Positions 33,659-42,629 of a DNA stretch of 64,000 bases are shown piece by piece. The stretch is taken from the NCBI RefSeq assembly GCF_014203595.1, contig NZ_JACHJK010000013.1, forward strand, positions 62,001 to 126,000, given 5' to 3'. Positions within the stretch are counted from its first letter, which is position 1, and each line of letters starts with the position of its first letter. The translations under genes and the position numbers were made by a program. The notes under the pieces are model-generated. The model did not search any database and was not told the DNA's origin. It saw only the letters and a list, made by a program, of their open reading frames with translations. This stretch comes from Streptomyces echinatus (GTDB lineage Bacteria; Actinomycetota; Actinomycetes; Streptomycetales; Streptomycetaceae).

Positions 33659-34021
33659 CTATGCGCCCTTCTCCCGGTTGAGGTAGTTGTAGACCGTGAA
33701 ACGGCTGACGCCGAGCGCGCCGGCGACGGTCTCCACGCCGTGCCGCACGGCGAAGGCGCCGCGCGCCTCCAGGATCCGTACGACCTCCTGCTTGGCCCTG
33801 CGGTCCAGGTCGGCCAGCGGCCGGCCCTCCTTGCGCTCCATGGCGGCCAGGATGTGGTCGAGGGAGTCGGCGAGCTGGGGCAGGCGGACGGCGACGACGT
33901 CGACGCCCTCCCAGGCGAGGACGACGTCCTCGGGGCCGGCCTCGTCGGGCGGGATCATCGCCGCGCCCATGGCGTCGACCAGCGGCTTCACCGCCGTGAT
34001 GAAGGGCTCGTCCCCGGTCAC
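33659..34021 (-). CDS. DauR/YheO-type helix-turn-helix protein
   Basis: A 120-residue protein starting at the GTG at 34021 (VTGDEPFITAVKP), which overlaps the upstream stop by four bases. The C-terminal part, QEVVRILEARGAFAVRHGVETVAGALGVSRFTVYNYLNR, is the helix-turn-helix of the YheO/DauR group (HTH_22 type). The N-terminal part (LVDAMGAAMIPPDEAGPEDVVLAWEGVD) is short and lacks the PAS domain of the full family, so the signal may come through its partner. It is a candidate second regulator of purine genes, perhaps for the palindromes at the -35 boxes, but nothing here proves it. Confidence 0.75.
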   Translation of the reverse strand: MTGDEPFITAVKPLVDAMGAAMIPPDEAGPEDVVLAWEGVDVVAVRLPQLADSLDHILAAMERKEGRPLADLDRRAKQEVVRILEARGAFAVRHGVETVAGALGVSRFTVYNYLNREKGA

Positions 34022-34293
34022 CTATCGCCCTCCCCGGTCACGTCGTCGCTCACGTCGTCGATCACGTTGACCTGGAGCGAGACCCGGGTGGCGCCGGCCT
34101 CCAGGCTCTTGCGCAGCAGCGCGTCCACCGCGGTGAGCACGCGGCCGGCGCCCCCTTCGGCCGTGTTGCCGAAGGGGCCGACGTCGACGGCGTCCAGCTC
34201 GGCCGTCTCGATGACCTCCCGCGCCACCAGGGCGTGCGCGGGCGCCTCGTCCAGGTCGAAGGGTTCGGTCGTGAACTCCACTCTCAATCGCAC
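34018..34293 (-). CDS. Small MTH1187/YkoF-like protein
   Basis: A 91-residue protein (MRLRVEFTTEPFDL). The pattern of strand, helix, GPFGNTAEGGAGRVLTAVDALLRKSLEAGATRVSLQVNV resembles the ferredoxin-like MTH1187/YkoF group, some members of which bind thiamine-related ligands. The match is by topology and a few positions, so ligand is not assured. It is first in a two-gene unit, overlapping the helix-turn-helix gene by four bases, which hints at a sensor-regulator pair. Its start is 149 bases from the divergent hyi gene. Confidence 0.65.
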   Translation of the reverse strand: MRLRVEFTTEPFDLDEAPAHALVAREVIETAELDAVDVGPFGNTAEGGAGRVLTAVDALLRKSLEAGATRVSLQVNVIDDVSDDVTGEGDR

Positions 34294-34348
34294 GCGCTCA
34301 ACCTAACGCCCGGCACGGCTTTTCGGGCGGCCGGTGACGGACCCCCCC

Positions 34349-34413
34349 TTGACAAGCGCCGACACCCGACGGCAATCTTCCATTACGCAGAAACGAACTT
34401 CCGCATTACGGAA
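34349..34413 (+). promoter_or_regulatory. hyi-glxR promoter with two tandem operators
   Basis: Candidate promoter TTGACA (34349-34354), 18 bases, CAATCT (34373-34378). Downstream box, TTCCGCATTACGGAA (34399-34413), is the exact reverse complement of the gcl box. Upstream box, TTCCATTACGCAGAA (34378-34392), is 21 bp before it. Both lie over and after the expected start, which would block early transcription. Confidence 0.65.
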
Positions 34414-34442
34414 ACACAACCACGGAAGGGAGCGCGGCCCGA

Positions 34443-35282
34443 ATGGGATTCGCAGACCAGCGCTTCAACGTCAACCTGTCGATCCTCTTCACGGAACTCC
34501 CGCTCCTGGAGCGCCCCGCGGCCGCCGCCGCGGCGGGCTTCTCCGCGGTCGAGCTGTGGTGGCCCTGGATCGACTCCCCCACCCCCGAGCAGTCCGAGCT
34601 CGACGCCCTGAAGAAGGCGATCGAGGACGCGGGCGTCCGGCTCACGGGTCTGAACTTCTACGCCGGACAGCTGCCGGGCCCGGACCGCGGCGCCCTGTCG
34701 GTCCCCGGTGAGGAGTCGGAGAAGTTCCGCGCCAACATCGATGTGGCCATCGCCTTCGCCGGGTCCCTCGGCTGCACGACGTTCAACGCCCTGTACGGCA
34801 ACCGCGTCGAGGGCGTGGACCCGGCCGAGCAGGACGCGCTCGCCCTGGAGAACCTGGTACTCGCGGCACGGGCCGTCGGCCGGGTCGGCGGGACCGTCCT
34901 GATCGAGGCCCTCAACCGGCCCGAGTCGCCGAAGTGCCCGATCGTGAGCGCGCCCAAGGCGATCGAGATCGTGGACAAGGTCAACGCGGCGACGGGCCTC
35001 GGGAACGCCAAGTTCCTGATGGACCTCTACCACCTGTCCATGAACGGCGAGGACCTGCCCTCGGTGATCGAGAGCTACGCGGCGAAGACCGGGCACGTGC
35101 AGATCGCCGACAACCCCGGCCGCGGCGCCCCCGGGACGGGTTCGCTCCCGCTGGAGGAGCTGCTCGACCAGCTGAGCAAGGCCGGTTACGACGGCTGGGT
35201 CGGCCTCGAGTACAAGCCCGGCGACCGCCCGAGCGCCGAGGCGTTCGACTGGCTGCCGGCCGAGGCCCGCACCGCTCGCTGA
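34443..35282 (+). CDS. hyi: Hydroxypyruvate isomerase
   Basis: A 279-residue TIM-barrel isomerase that interconverts hydroxypyruvate and tartronate semialdehyde (EC 5.3.1.22), beside glyoxylate carboligase in the glycerate pathway. Motifs: FNVNLSILFTELPLLERP, AGFSAVELWWPW, LIEALNRPESP with a metal-binding Glu, FLMDLYHLSMNGED with the second ligand, VQIADNPGRGAPGTGSLP and the final GLEYKPGD. GGAAGGGAG precedes the ATG by ten bases. The tandem boxes lie between it and the divergent small regulator pair. It is followed on the same strand by glxR, 140 bases away, and the two probably share a transcript. Confidence 0.95.
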   Translation: MGFADQRFNVNLSILFTELPLLERPAAAAAAGFSAVELWWPWIDSPTPEQSELDALKKAIEDAGVRLTGLNFYAGQLPGPDRGALSVPGEESEKFRANIDVAIAFAGSLGCTTFNALYGNRVEGVDPAEQDALALENLVLAARAVGRVGGTVLIEALNRPESPKCPIVSAPKAIEIVDKVNAATGLGNAKFLMDLYHLSMNGEDLPSVIESYAAKTGHVQIADNPGRGAPGTGSLPLEELLDQLSKAGYDGWVGLEYKPGDRPSAEAFDWLPAEARTAR

Positions 35283-35422
35283 GGCGGCTCCCCGGCAGGC
35301 TCCGCCCCCGGACCCCCGGACCCCCGTGACGGCCGCCGGCCTCGTCCCCGGACACCGGACGGGCCGGTTCCGCCGCGCGCCCATTCGCAGACGTATCGCC
35401 GCAGTTCAGAGAGGCACCCCTG

Positions 35423-36316
35423 ATGAGCAACACCCTCCCCAAGATCGCCTGGATCGGCCTCGGCATCATGGGCTCCCCCATGTCCGAGAACCTGATCAAG
35501 GCGGGCTACCAGGTCACCGGGTTCACCCTGGAGCAGGAGAAGCTGGACCGGCTGGCCGCCGCCGGCGGCTCGGCCGCCGCCTCGATCGCCGAGGCCGTGC
35601 GCGACGCCGACGTGGTGATCACCATGGTGCCCGCGTCCCCGCAGGTCGAGGCCATCGCCTACGGCCCCGACGGCATCCTGGACAACGCCAAGCAGGGCGC
35701 CCTGCTGATCGACATGTCCTCGATCACCCCGCAGACCTCCGTCGACCTGGCGAAGAACGCCCGGGGGAAGGGCATCCGGGTGCTCGACGCCCCGGTGTCC
35801 GGCGGTGAGGCCGGCGCCGTCGAGGCGGTGCTGTCGATCATGGTCGGCGGTGACCAGGCCGACTTCGACCAGGCCAAGCCGGTCTTCGACGCCCTCGGCA
35901 AGACCATCGTGCTGTGCGGCCCGCACGGCTCGGGCCAGACCGTGAAGGCCGCCAACCAGCTGATCGTCGCCGTGAACATCCAGGCGTGCGCCGAGGCCGT
36001 GGTCTTCCTGGAGAAGTCGGGCGTAAACCTGCAGGCCGCGCTGGACGTCCTCAACGGCGGCCTGGCCGGCTCCACCGTGCTGACGCGCAAGAAGGACAAC
36101 TTCCTGAACCGCGACTTCAAGCCGGGCTTCCGCATCGACCTGCACCACAAGGACATGGGCATCGTCACCGACGCCGCCCGCAACGTGGGCGCGGCCCTGC
36201 CGGTCGGCGCCGTGGTCGCCCAGCTGGTGGCCTCGCTGCGCGCCCAGGGCGACGGCGGCCTGGACCACTCGGCCCTGCTGCGGGCCGTGGAGCGCCTGTC
36301 CGGCGCCCAGGTCTGA
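35423..36316 (+). CDS. glxR: Tartronate semialdehyde reductase (2-hydroxy-3-oxopropionate reductase)
   Basis: Reduces tartronate semialdehyde to D-glycerate with NAD(P)H (EC 1.1.1.60). The 297 residues are typical of the beta-hydroxyacid dehydrogenases: WIGLGIMGSPMSENL (Rossmann motif), DMSSITPQTS, DAPVSGGEAGA (substrate-binding), GSGQTVKAANQL with the catalytic Lys, and FRIDLHHKDMGI. It takes the product of Gcl or Hyi. A long hairpin follows the stop. Whether it has its own promoter in the 140-base gap after hyi I cannot tell. Confidence 0.96.
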   Translation: MSNTLPKIAWIGLGIMGSPMSENLIKAGYQVTGFTLEQEKLDRLAAAGGSAAASIAEAVRDADVVITMVPASPQVEAIAYGPDGILDNAKQGALLIDMSSITPQTSVDLAKNARGKGIRVLDAPVSGGEAGAVEAVLSIMVGGDQADFDQAKPVFDALGKTIVLCGPHGSGQTVKAANQLIVAVNIQACAEAVVFLEKSGVNLQAALDVLNGGLAGSTVLTRKKDNFLNRDFKPGFRIDLHHKDMGIVTDAARNVGAALPVGAVVAQLVASLRAQGDGGLDHSALLRAVERLSGAQV

Positions 36317-36331
36317 CGGCCCCTCCCAGAC

Positions 36332-36393
36332 TTCCGGGCCGCGGCGCCGCTGACACCTGTCCTGTCGCGCCCAGGCGTCGCCGCGGCCCGGAA
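36332..36393 (+). terminator. Long-stem terminator after glxR
   Basis: Arms TTCCGGGCCGCGGCG (36332-36346) and CGCCGCGGCCCGGAA (36379-36393) pair perfectly over 15 bp, with a 32-base loop. It lies immediately before the catalase promoter. Confidence 0.75.
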
Positions 36394-36399
36394 TCTACT

Positions 36400-36452
36400 T
36401 CAACAAACTGTTGACGCCCAGATTCCCCACTTCTAGGCTCCACAAAGCGGAA
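36400..36452 (+). promoter_or_regulatory. Catalase promoter with -35 palindrome and one operator
   Basis: Promoter TTGACG (36411-36416), 17 bases, TAGGCT (36434-36439). The -35 overlaps TCAACAAACTGTTGA (36400-36414), a perfect 6-bp inverted repeat. Box CTCCACAAAGCGGAA (36438-36452) overlaps the -10 end and the start; it shares 13 identical bases with allR box 1 and is continued by the palindrome CGGAAACAGGTTTCCG. A second full box at +21 is missing. Confidence 0.7.
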
Positions 36453-36488
36453 ACAGGTTTCCGCTGACACCCGCACGGAAGGTCCACG

Positions 36489-37952
36489 ATGTCGAAGCGC
36501 GTGCTCACGACAGAGTCCGGCGCCCCGGTCGCCGACAACCAGAACTCCGCCTCCGCCGGCGTCGGAGGCCCGCTGCTGATCCAGGACCAGCACCTCCTGG
36601 AGAAGCTCGCGCGCTTCAACCGGGAGCGCATCCCGGAGCGCGTGGTGCACGCCCGTGGTTCCGGCGCTTACGGTCACTTCGAGGTGACGGACGACGTCAC
36701 CGGCTTCACCCACGCCGACTTCCTGAGCGAGATCGGCAAGCGCACCGAGGTGTTCCTGCGCTTCTCCACGGTCGCCGACTCCCTCGGCGGCGCCGACGCC
36801 GTCCGTGACCCGCGCGGCTTCGCGGTGAAGTTCTACACCGAAGAGGGCAACTACGACCTCGTCGGCAACAACACCCCGGTGTTCTTCATCAAGGACCCGA
36901 TCAAGTTCCCCGACTTCATCCACTCGCAGAAGCGGGACCCGTTCACCGGCAAGCAGGAGCCGGACAACGTCTGGGACTTCTGGGCGCACGCCCCCGAGGC
37001 CACGCACCAGGTGACCTGGCTCATGGGTGACCGCGGCATCCCGGCGTCGTACCGCCACATGAACGGCTACGGCTCGCACACCTACCAGTGGACGAACGCC
37101 CAGGGCGAGGCCTTCTTCGTCAAGTACCACTTCAAGACGAACCAGGGCATCCGCTGCCTGTCCGCGGACCAGGCCGCCGAGCTCGTGGGCAAGGACGCCA
37201 ACTCCCACCAGACGGACCTGCTGCAGGCGATCGAGCGGGGCGTGCACCCGTCCTGGACCCTGTACGTCCAGATCATGCCGGCGGCCGAGGCGGCGGACTA
37301 CCGCTTCAACCCGTTCGACCTGACCAAGGTGTGGCCGCACAAGGACTACCCGCTGCAGCGGGTCGGCCGCCTGGTGCTGGACCGCAACCCGGACAACGTC
37401 TTCGCCGAGGTCGAGCAGGCCGCGTTCTCCCCGAACAACTTCGTTCCGGGCATCGGCCCCTCCCCCGACAAGATGCTCCAGGGCCGCCTGTTCGCCTACG
37501 CGGACGCCCACCGCTACCGCCTCGGTGTCAACCACACCCTGCTCGCCGTGAACGCCCCGAAGGCGGTTCCGGGCGGTGCCCAGAACTACGGCCGTGACGG
37601 CCTCATGGCGGTCAACGGCCAGGGCCGCGGCGCCAAGAACTACGAGCCGAACTCCTACGACGGCCCGGTGGAGACCGGCCGCCCGCTGTCGGCCCCGCTC
37701 GCGGTCGCCGGCCACACGGGCAACCACGAGGCCCCGCTCCACACCAAGGACGACCACTTCTTCCAGGCGGGCGAGCTGTACCGCCTGATGTCGCAGGAGG
37801 AGAAGTCCCGTCTGATCGCGAACATCGCCGGCGGCCTCTCGCAGGTCTCCCGCGACGACGTGATCGAAAAGAACCTGGCCCACTTCCACGCCGCCGACCC
37901 CGAGTACGGCAAGCGCGTGGAGGAGGCGGTCCGCGCCCTGCGCGAGGACTGA
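36489..37952 (+). CDS. Monofunctional haem catalase
   Basis: Dismutates H2O2 to water and oxygen in the cytosol (EC 1.11.1.6). The 487 residues are the small-subunit type. Distal-site motif RVVHARGSGAYG (His54), VGNNTPVFFIKDP with the catalytic Asn, VRDPRGFAVKFYTEEGNYD, and the proximal RLFAYADAHRYRLG with the haem-ligand Tyr. GGAAGG is seven bases from the ATG. Its promoter carries both motif classes found at the purine and glyoxylate genes and none of the obvious peroxide-responsive features I know, so its job is probably to remove H2O2 from urate oxidase. Confidence 0.97.
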   Translation: MSKRVLTTESGAPVADNQNSASAGVGGPLLIQDQHLLEKLARFNRERIPERVVHARGSGAYGHFEVTDDVTGFTHADFLSEIGKRTEVFLRFSTVADSLGGADAVRDPRGFAVKFYTEEGNYDLVGNNTPVFFIKDPIKFPDFIHSQKRDPFTGKQEPDNVWDFWAHAPEATHQVTWLMGDRGIPASYRHMNGYGSHTYQWTNAQGEAFFVKYHFKTNQGIRCLSADQAAELVGKDANSHQTDLLQAIERGVHPSWTLYVQIMPAAEAADYRFNPFDLTKVWPHKDYPLQRVGRLVLDRNPDNVFAEVEQAAFSPNNFVPGIGPSPDKMLQGRLFAYADAHRYRLGVNHTLLAVNAPKAVPGGAQNYGRDGLMAVNGQGRGAKNYEPNSYDGPVETGRPLSAPLAVAGHTGNHEAPLHTKDDHFFQAGELYRLMSQEEKSRLIANIAGGLSQVSRDDVIEKNLAHFHAADPEYGKRVEEAVRALRED

Positions 37953-38023
37953 GCTCCAGGAGACCGCAAGCAGCGTTGGGAATCTGACGGGAGGTCATGA
38001 TCTCCGCAACGCGGCCCGCGCAA

Positions 38024-38224
38024 GCCGCCGGACGGCCCGGATGAGGGGTGGTCGTACGGCGGTGGGCGCGGGCAGGGCGAGGACCGTGGCGGCGTGCGAG
38101 CCAGTGCGGTGGTGAAGGACCGAGTCCCCTTCTCGACCAGAGGGAAGGGGGACCCGGCTCCATCGCACCCGCCACGGTCCCAGCCAGCCCCCTCCGGGGG
38201 GGGCCACCCGCCCCGTCCGGCGGC
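38024..38224. repeat. Nested inverted repeat, about 200 bases
   Basis: Outer arms GCCGCCGGACGG (38024-38035) and CCGTCCGGCGGC (38213-38224). Middle arms GGACCGTGGCGG (38081-38092) and CCGCCACGGTCC (38169-38180), extended by GTGCGA/TCGCAC. Inner arms GTCCCCTTC (38124-38132) with GAAGGGGGAC (38144-38153), one bulge. The three levels nest correctly, allowing one long cruciform or folded RNA. Confidence 0.75.
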
Positions 38225-38279
38225 GCGAACGACCTGTCGCGCCCAGCCTCGCGCCGTCGGACGGCTACCACGTGACACC

Positions 38280-38309
38280 GAAGCGCCCCCCTGGTCAGGG
38301 GGGCGCTTC
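38280..38309. terminator. Strong hairpin terminator
   Basis: Perfect 12-bp arms GAAGCGCCCCCC and GGGGGGCGCTTC with a 6-base loop, 55 bases before the small gene at 38364. It most likely ends transcripts from the catalase or structured region. Confidence 0.85.
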
Positions 38310-38363
38310 GCGTCGTTCCGGCTCCGGCGTGCGCGGCGGCCGCATCGGCAGGACGCTGATCCC

Positions 38364-38597
38364 ATGGTGAATCCGACCCATTACCCGCACATCGTGGTCC
38401 ATCCCCCGGCCCTGGACGGCTCCCGGCGCGTCACCGAGGGGGACGTGATGCTGGGGATCGCCTCGCATCTGGACGACGTCGTGGAGATCCTGCGGCTCGC
38501 CGACCTGGACCGGATCGAGGTGGAGGAGAGCGACCTGATCGAGTGGCACGGCGGCGGCCCGGACGACTGGCCCGGGCTGTCGGAGCACGAGCTGTGA
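38364..38597 (+). CDS. Small acidic protein, unknown function
   Basis: A 77-residue protein starting at an ATG (or the GTG next codon): VNPTHYPHIVVHPPALDGSRRVT, then GIASHLDDVVEILRLADLDRIEVEESDLIEW. It is acidic, has no membrane segment or signal, and has the high third-position GC of a real gene. I do not recognise the family; similar small proteins are frequent in Streptomyces. It stands alone after the hairpin terminator. Confidence 0.7.
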   Translation: MVNPTHYPHIVVHPPALDGSRRVTEGDVMLGIASHLDDVVEILRLADLDRIEVEESDLIEWHGGGPDDWPGLSEHEL

Positions 38598-38756
38598 CGA
38601 CGGCGCGTACGGCAGCGGTCGTAGTTCGGCCGCGCAACCCTCAAATGAACCTCTGAACACCGCCGCGGAGGCTTCGGCGGCCCCCGGGCCAGGGCACAGT
38701 ATCGGCACACGGGGCCCGCAGGCACGGGGGCGGCGGGCCCCGCTCGGGGGTGTCTC

Positions 38757-39479
38757 ATGGGCCGTACGACGTCGATTCCGCAGCCGCAGGACCCGTGCGC
38801 GATCGCGCTCCTGCGCGCGGGTGACCGCGCCGCCGTGACCGTCGCCGTGCTGGGACTGCACCTGCGCGGCCTGGTCGAGGCGGGCCGGCCGGGCACGCTG
38901 CGCAGGACCGCCGGGGGCGGCGCCGGGACCTTCCGGCATCCGCTGGAGAAGGCGGTCCGCACCGGCCTCTACCGGCCCGCCGGACCGCGGGAGCTGCCCG
39001 GCCGCGCGGTGGTGCGGCGGGCCCTGGCCCGGATGCGGGCCGAGCTGGCGGCGGAGGGGCTGCTGCGCGCACTGCCGCCCGGCCGCACCCGGGCCGCCCG
39101 CCGCCTCCTGGCGGCGCTGCGCGAGCACCGTCCGCTCCCCGAGGGGTCCGACGGCCTGCCCGAGGAGGAGCTGCTGCTCGCCGTCGCGCTGTACGGCGAG
39201 CGGGCCCTGACCGTGTCGGTGCCGCGCTTCGCGCGTGAGGCGGGGCTCACCGGACCGGGGTCGCTCGCGGACGAGGGCCTGTTCCCGTTCGGCCGGGGCG
39301 CCGACTTCCGCCGCCTCTACGACGACGAGGCCGCGCACGGCTGGGACGGCGACGACCGCGGGACCGGGGGCGGCGGGCACGACCACGGGACCGGGAGCGG
39401 CGGGCACGACCACGGCGGACACGGCTACGGCGGCGGCCACGGCCACGGCGGCGGTTGCGGAGGCGGCGGATACGGCTGA
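38757..39479 (+). CDS. TIGR04222-like protein with a His/Gly-rich tail
   Basis: A 240-residue protein. Residues 10-180 (AIALLRAGDRAAVTVAVLGLHLRGLVEAGRP, HPLEKAVRTGL, VVRRALARMRAELAAEGLL) look like the helical part of TIGR04222-type actinomycete proteins, but without their membrane segments. The last 40 residues contain repeated GHDHG, GHGYGGGHGHGGG and CGGGGYG, a potential metal-binding tail. No partner gene is adjacent; its stop faces the convergent gcl terminator. Function unknown. Confidence 0.7.
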   Translation: MGRTTSIPQPQDPCAIALLRAGDRAAVTVAVLGLHLRGLVEAGRPGTLRRTAGGGAGTFRHPLEKAVRTGLYRPAGPRELPGRAVVRRALARMRAELAAEGLLRALPPGRTRAARRLLAALREHRPLPEGSDGLPEEELLLAVALYGERALTVSVPRFAREAGLTGPGSLADEGLFPFGRGADFRRLYDDEAAHGWDGDDRGTGGGGHDHGTGSGGHDHGGHGYGGGHGHGGGCGGGGYG

Positions 39480-39512
39480 GGGCCCCCCGGGGACGGGGTG
39501 CGGGCATGACGA

Positions 39513-39545
39513 AGGGGCGGCCCCTCCCCCGGGTGGGCCGCCCCT
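39513..39545. terminator. Terminator shared with gcl
   Basis: Arms AGGGGCGGCCC and GGGCCGCCCCT (11 bp) with an 11-base loop, between the His/Gly-tail gene and the convergent gcl stop. Confidence 0.8.
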
Positions 39546-39560
39546 GTCCTGTCAGGTGCC

Positions 39561-41348
<1,788 letters not shown>

Positions 41349-41436
41349 CGAGTACTCCTGCTTCGGCTTCTCGGATGCGTACTCCCGTCGCGCCCCGCGG
41401 TGAGCACAGTCTCCCGATTGTCAAAATCCGCTACGT

Positions 41437-41503
41437 TTCCGTAATGCGGAACTTACTTTCTACTATCTGGAAGCAATGTAGGGGGGCGGACGTAGGTCGT
41501 CAA
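41437..41503 (-). promoter_or_regulatory. gcl promoter with two tandem operators
   Basis: On the gene strand: TTGACG (41503-41498), 17 bases, TACATT (41480-41475). Two boxes follow just after the -10: TTCCAGATAGTAGAA (41472-41458) and TTCCGCATTACGGAA (41451-41437), 21 bp apart. The second is identical to the hyi box. The design matches hyi: boxes over and after the transcription start. Confidence 0.75.
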
Positions 41504-41597
41504 GAGCGGTCCGGACAGCGGGAAGCGCCGGACAGGAGCGGCCTCGGAGGAGCACCATGGGGAGCGCCGTCCCGACGCGATGCCTTGGAGTGGGGCC

Positions 41598-42434
41598 ATG
41601 CCCGAGAGCGTGCAGGTGCGCTGTCCGGTCTGCCGGCGCGCACACGTCTACACCGCGCCGGCGTATCCGTGCGTGTGCGGGGCGCCGATCGCCCCGCGAC
41701 TGGATCCGGCGGCCGAACCGGCGGTGGCGGAGCACCGCGCCTGGGACGACGAGTGGCTCACCGTGGCGTGCGCCGCCTGCGGGCGTCCGGGTCACTGGCC
41801 GCGCCCGGAACTGGGCTGCCCGTGCGGCACGGTGCTGCGGGTCCCGGTGGCGCCGCGACGGTCCGACGGCTCCGCGGGAACGGGACCCGGCCAGGGGCAG
41901 GGGCGGGGGCAGGGGATGGCCGCCCCGGCGGATCCGGTCACCGCACGGACCGTCGGCCGGTCACCGGCCGACGGCACACGGCGGCCCGGCAAGGCCTCCG
42001 GGCCGGGCGACCGCTCACGGGGACCCGGCGACGCGTCCGGTCCGGGCGGGCGCCGGCCGCCGTTCCAGCCGCGCGTGATCCGCACCGCCCGCGACGCCGT
42101 CACCACCACCGCGCTCTATCTGCGCTGGCTCGGCTACCGCGACATCCGCCGCGCCGACCAGCGGCCGCCGAACGGCATCGGACTCGCCGCCCGGGGGCTG
42201 CTCGCCCAGGTGGACCCGAGCGTACGGCCGGCCGCGCCGCGGGACGTGGAGTGCCTGTGGCTGACGGCGATGGCGGAGTCCGCCGGGTGCGTGTACTTCT
42301 CGCTGGCCGGTTACGCGGAGGAGGCCCGCGTCCGTGCCGACTCGCTGGAGGTTCCGCTCTTCGTGCTCGGCCCGACGGGAGTACCGCGTCCCGTCAACGC
42401 GTCGGCCGTGGCGCTGGACGCCACGGCCGACTGA
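41598..42434 (+). CDS. Zinc-ribbon protein with Mrr/restriction-endonuclease-like C-terminus
   Basis: A 278-residue protein read from the ATG at 41598 (MPESVQVRCPVC), with GGAG eight bases upstream. Two N-terminal zinc ribbons: CPVC with CVCG (about 8-30) and CAAC with CPCG (about 57-78). A low-complexity linker of Gly, Pro and Arg follows (about 85-145). The C-terminal 110 residues (TTALYLRWLGYRDIR, VECLWLTAMAESAGCVYFSLAGYAEEARVRA, VPLFVLGPTG) resemble the Mrr-like endonuclease fold, but the Asp and Glu-x-Lys catalytic set is not obvious, so it may bind nucleic acid without cutting. Divergent from gcl. Confidence 0.75.
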   Translation: MPESVQVRCPVCRRAHVYTAPAYPCVCGAPIAPRLDPAAEPAVAEHRAWDDEWLTVACAACGRPGHWPRPELGCPCGTVLRVPVAPRRSDGSAGTGPGQGQGRGQGMAAPADPVTARTVGRSPADGTRRPGKASGPGDRSRGPGDASGPGGRRPPFQPRVIRTARDAVTTTALYLRWLGYRDIRRADQRPPNGIGLAARGLLAQVDPSVRPAAPRDVECLWLTAMAESAGCVYFSLAGYAEEARVRADSLEVPLFVLGPTGVPRPVNASAVALDATAD

Positions 42435-42436
42435 GA

Positions 42437-42623
42437 AGGTGAGGCGACGACTACCTCGCCGCGTACCCGAAGGTGGTGCCCGCCGCCGGGAGGCCGCCCT
42501 GGCCCGGCCACCGGTGTCCCCCCGGCGAACTACACCCGGATCGTCCTCGCCCGGGGCTACGATCTGCAGCTCCATGTCTGCCCGGTCTCCGCGGACCACC
42601 CGCACCTCGAACTGGTCCAGTGA
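42437..42623 (+). pseudogene. Possible decayed gene fragment
   Basis: In one frame the last 33 codons before the TGA at 42621 read like a real protein end (PANYTRIVLARGYDLQL, then HVCPVSADHPHLELVQ) with strong third-position GC. The sense meaning continues upstream only in other frames (DYLAAYPKVVPAAG, EAALARPPVSP), as if two small indels broke the gene. No start or family is recognised; it could be chance. Confidence 0.35.
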
Positions 42624-42629
42624 CGACGG

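Larger units (their letters stand above)
37953..38363. other. 411-base intergenic region, heavily structured
   Basis: No convincing gene in either strand. The space after the catalase gene carries a nested inverted repeat (38024-38224) and a separate strong hairpin (38280-38309), both listed on their own. Codon-like third-position bias is absent. Confidence 0.7.

Noticed and set aside
36332..36393. Riboswitch before the catalase gene
   Set aside because: The structure ends before the catalase promoter; it is better explained as the glxR terminator.
41598..42434. Active restriction endonuclease
   Set aside because: The Mrr-like domain lacks a clear catalytic set and there is no methylase gene; only a fold-level similarity is claimed.
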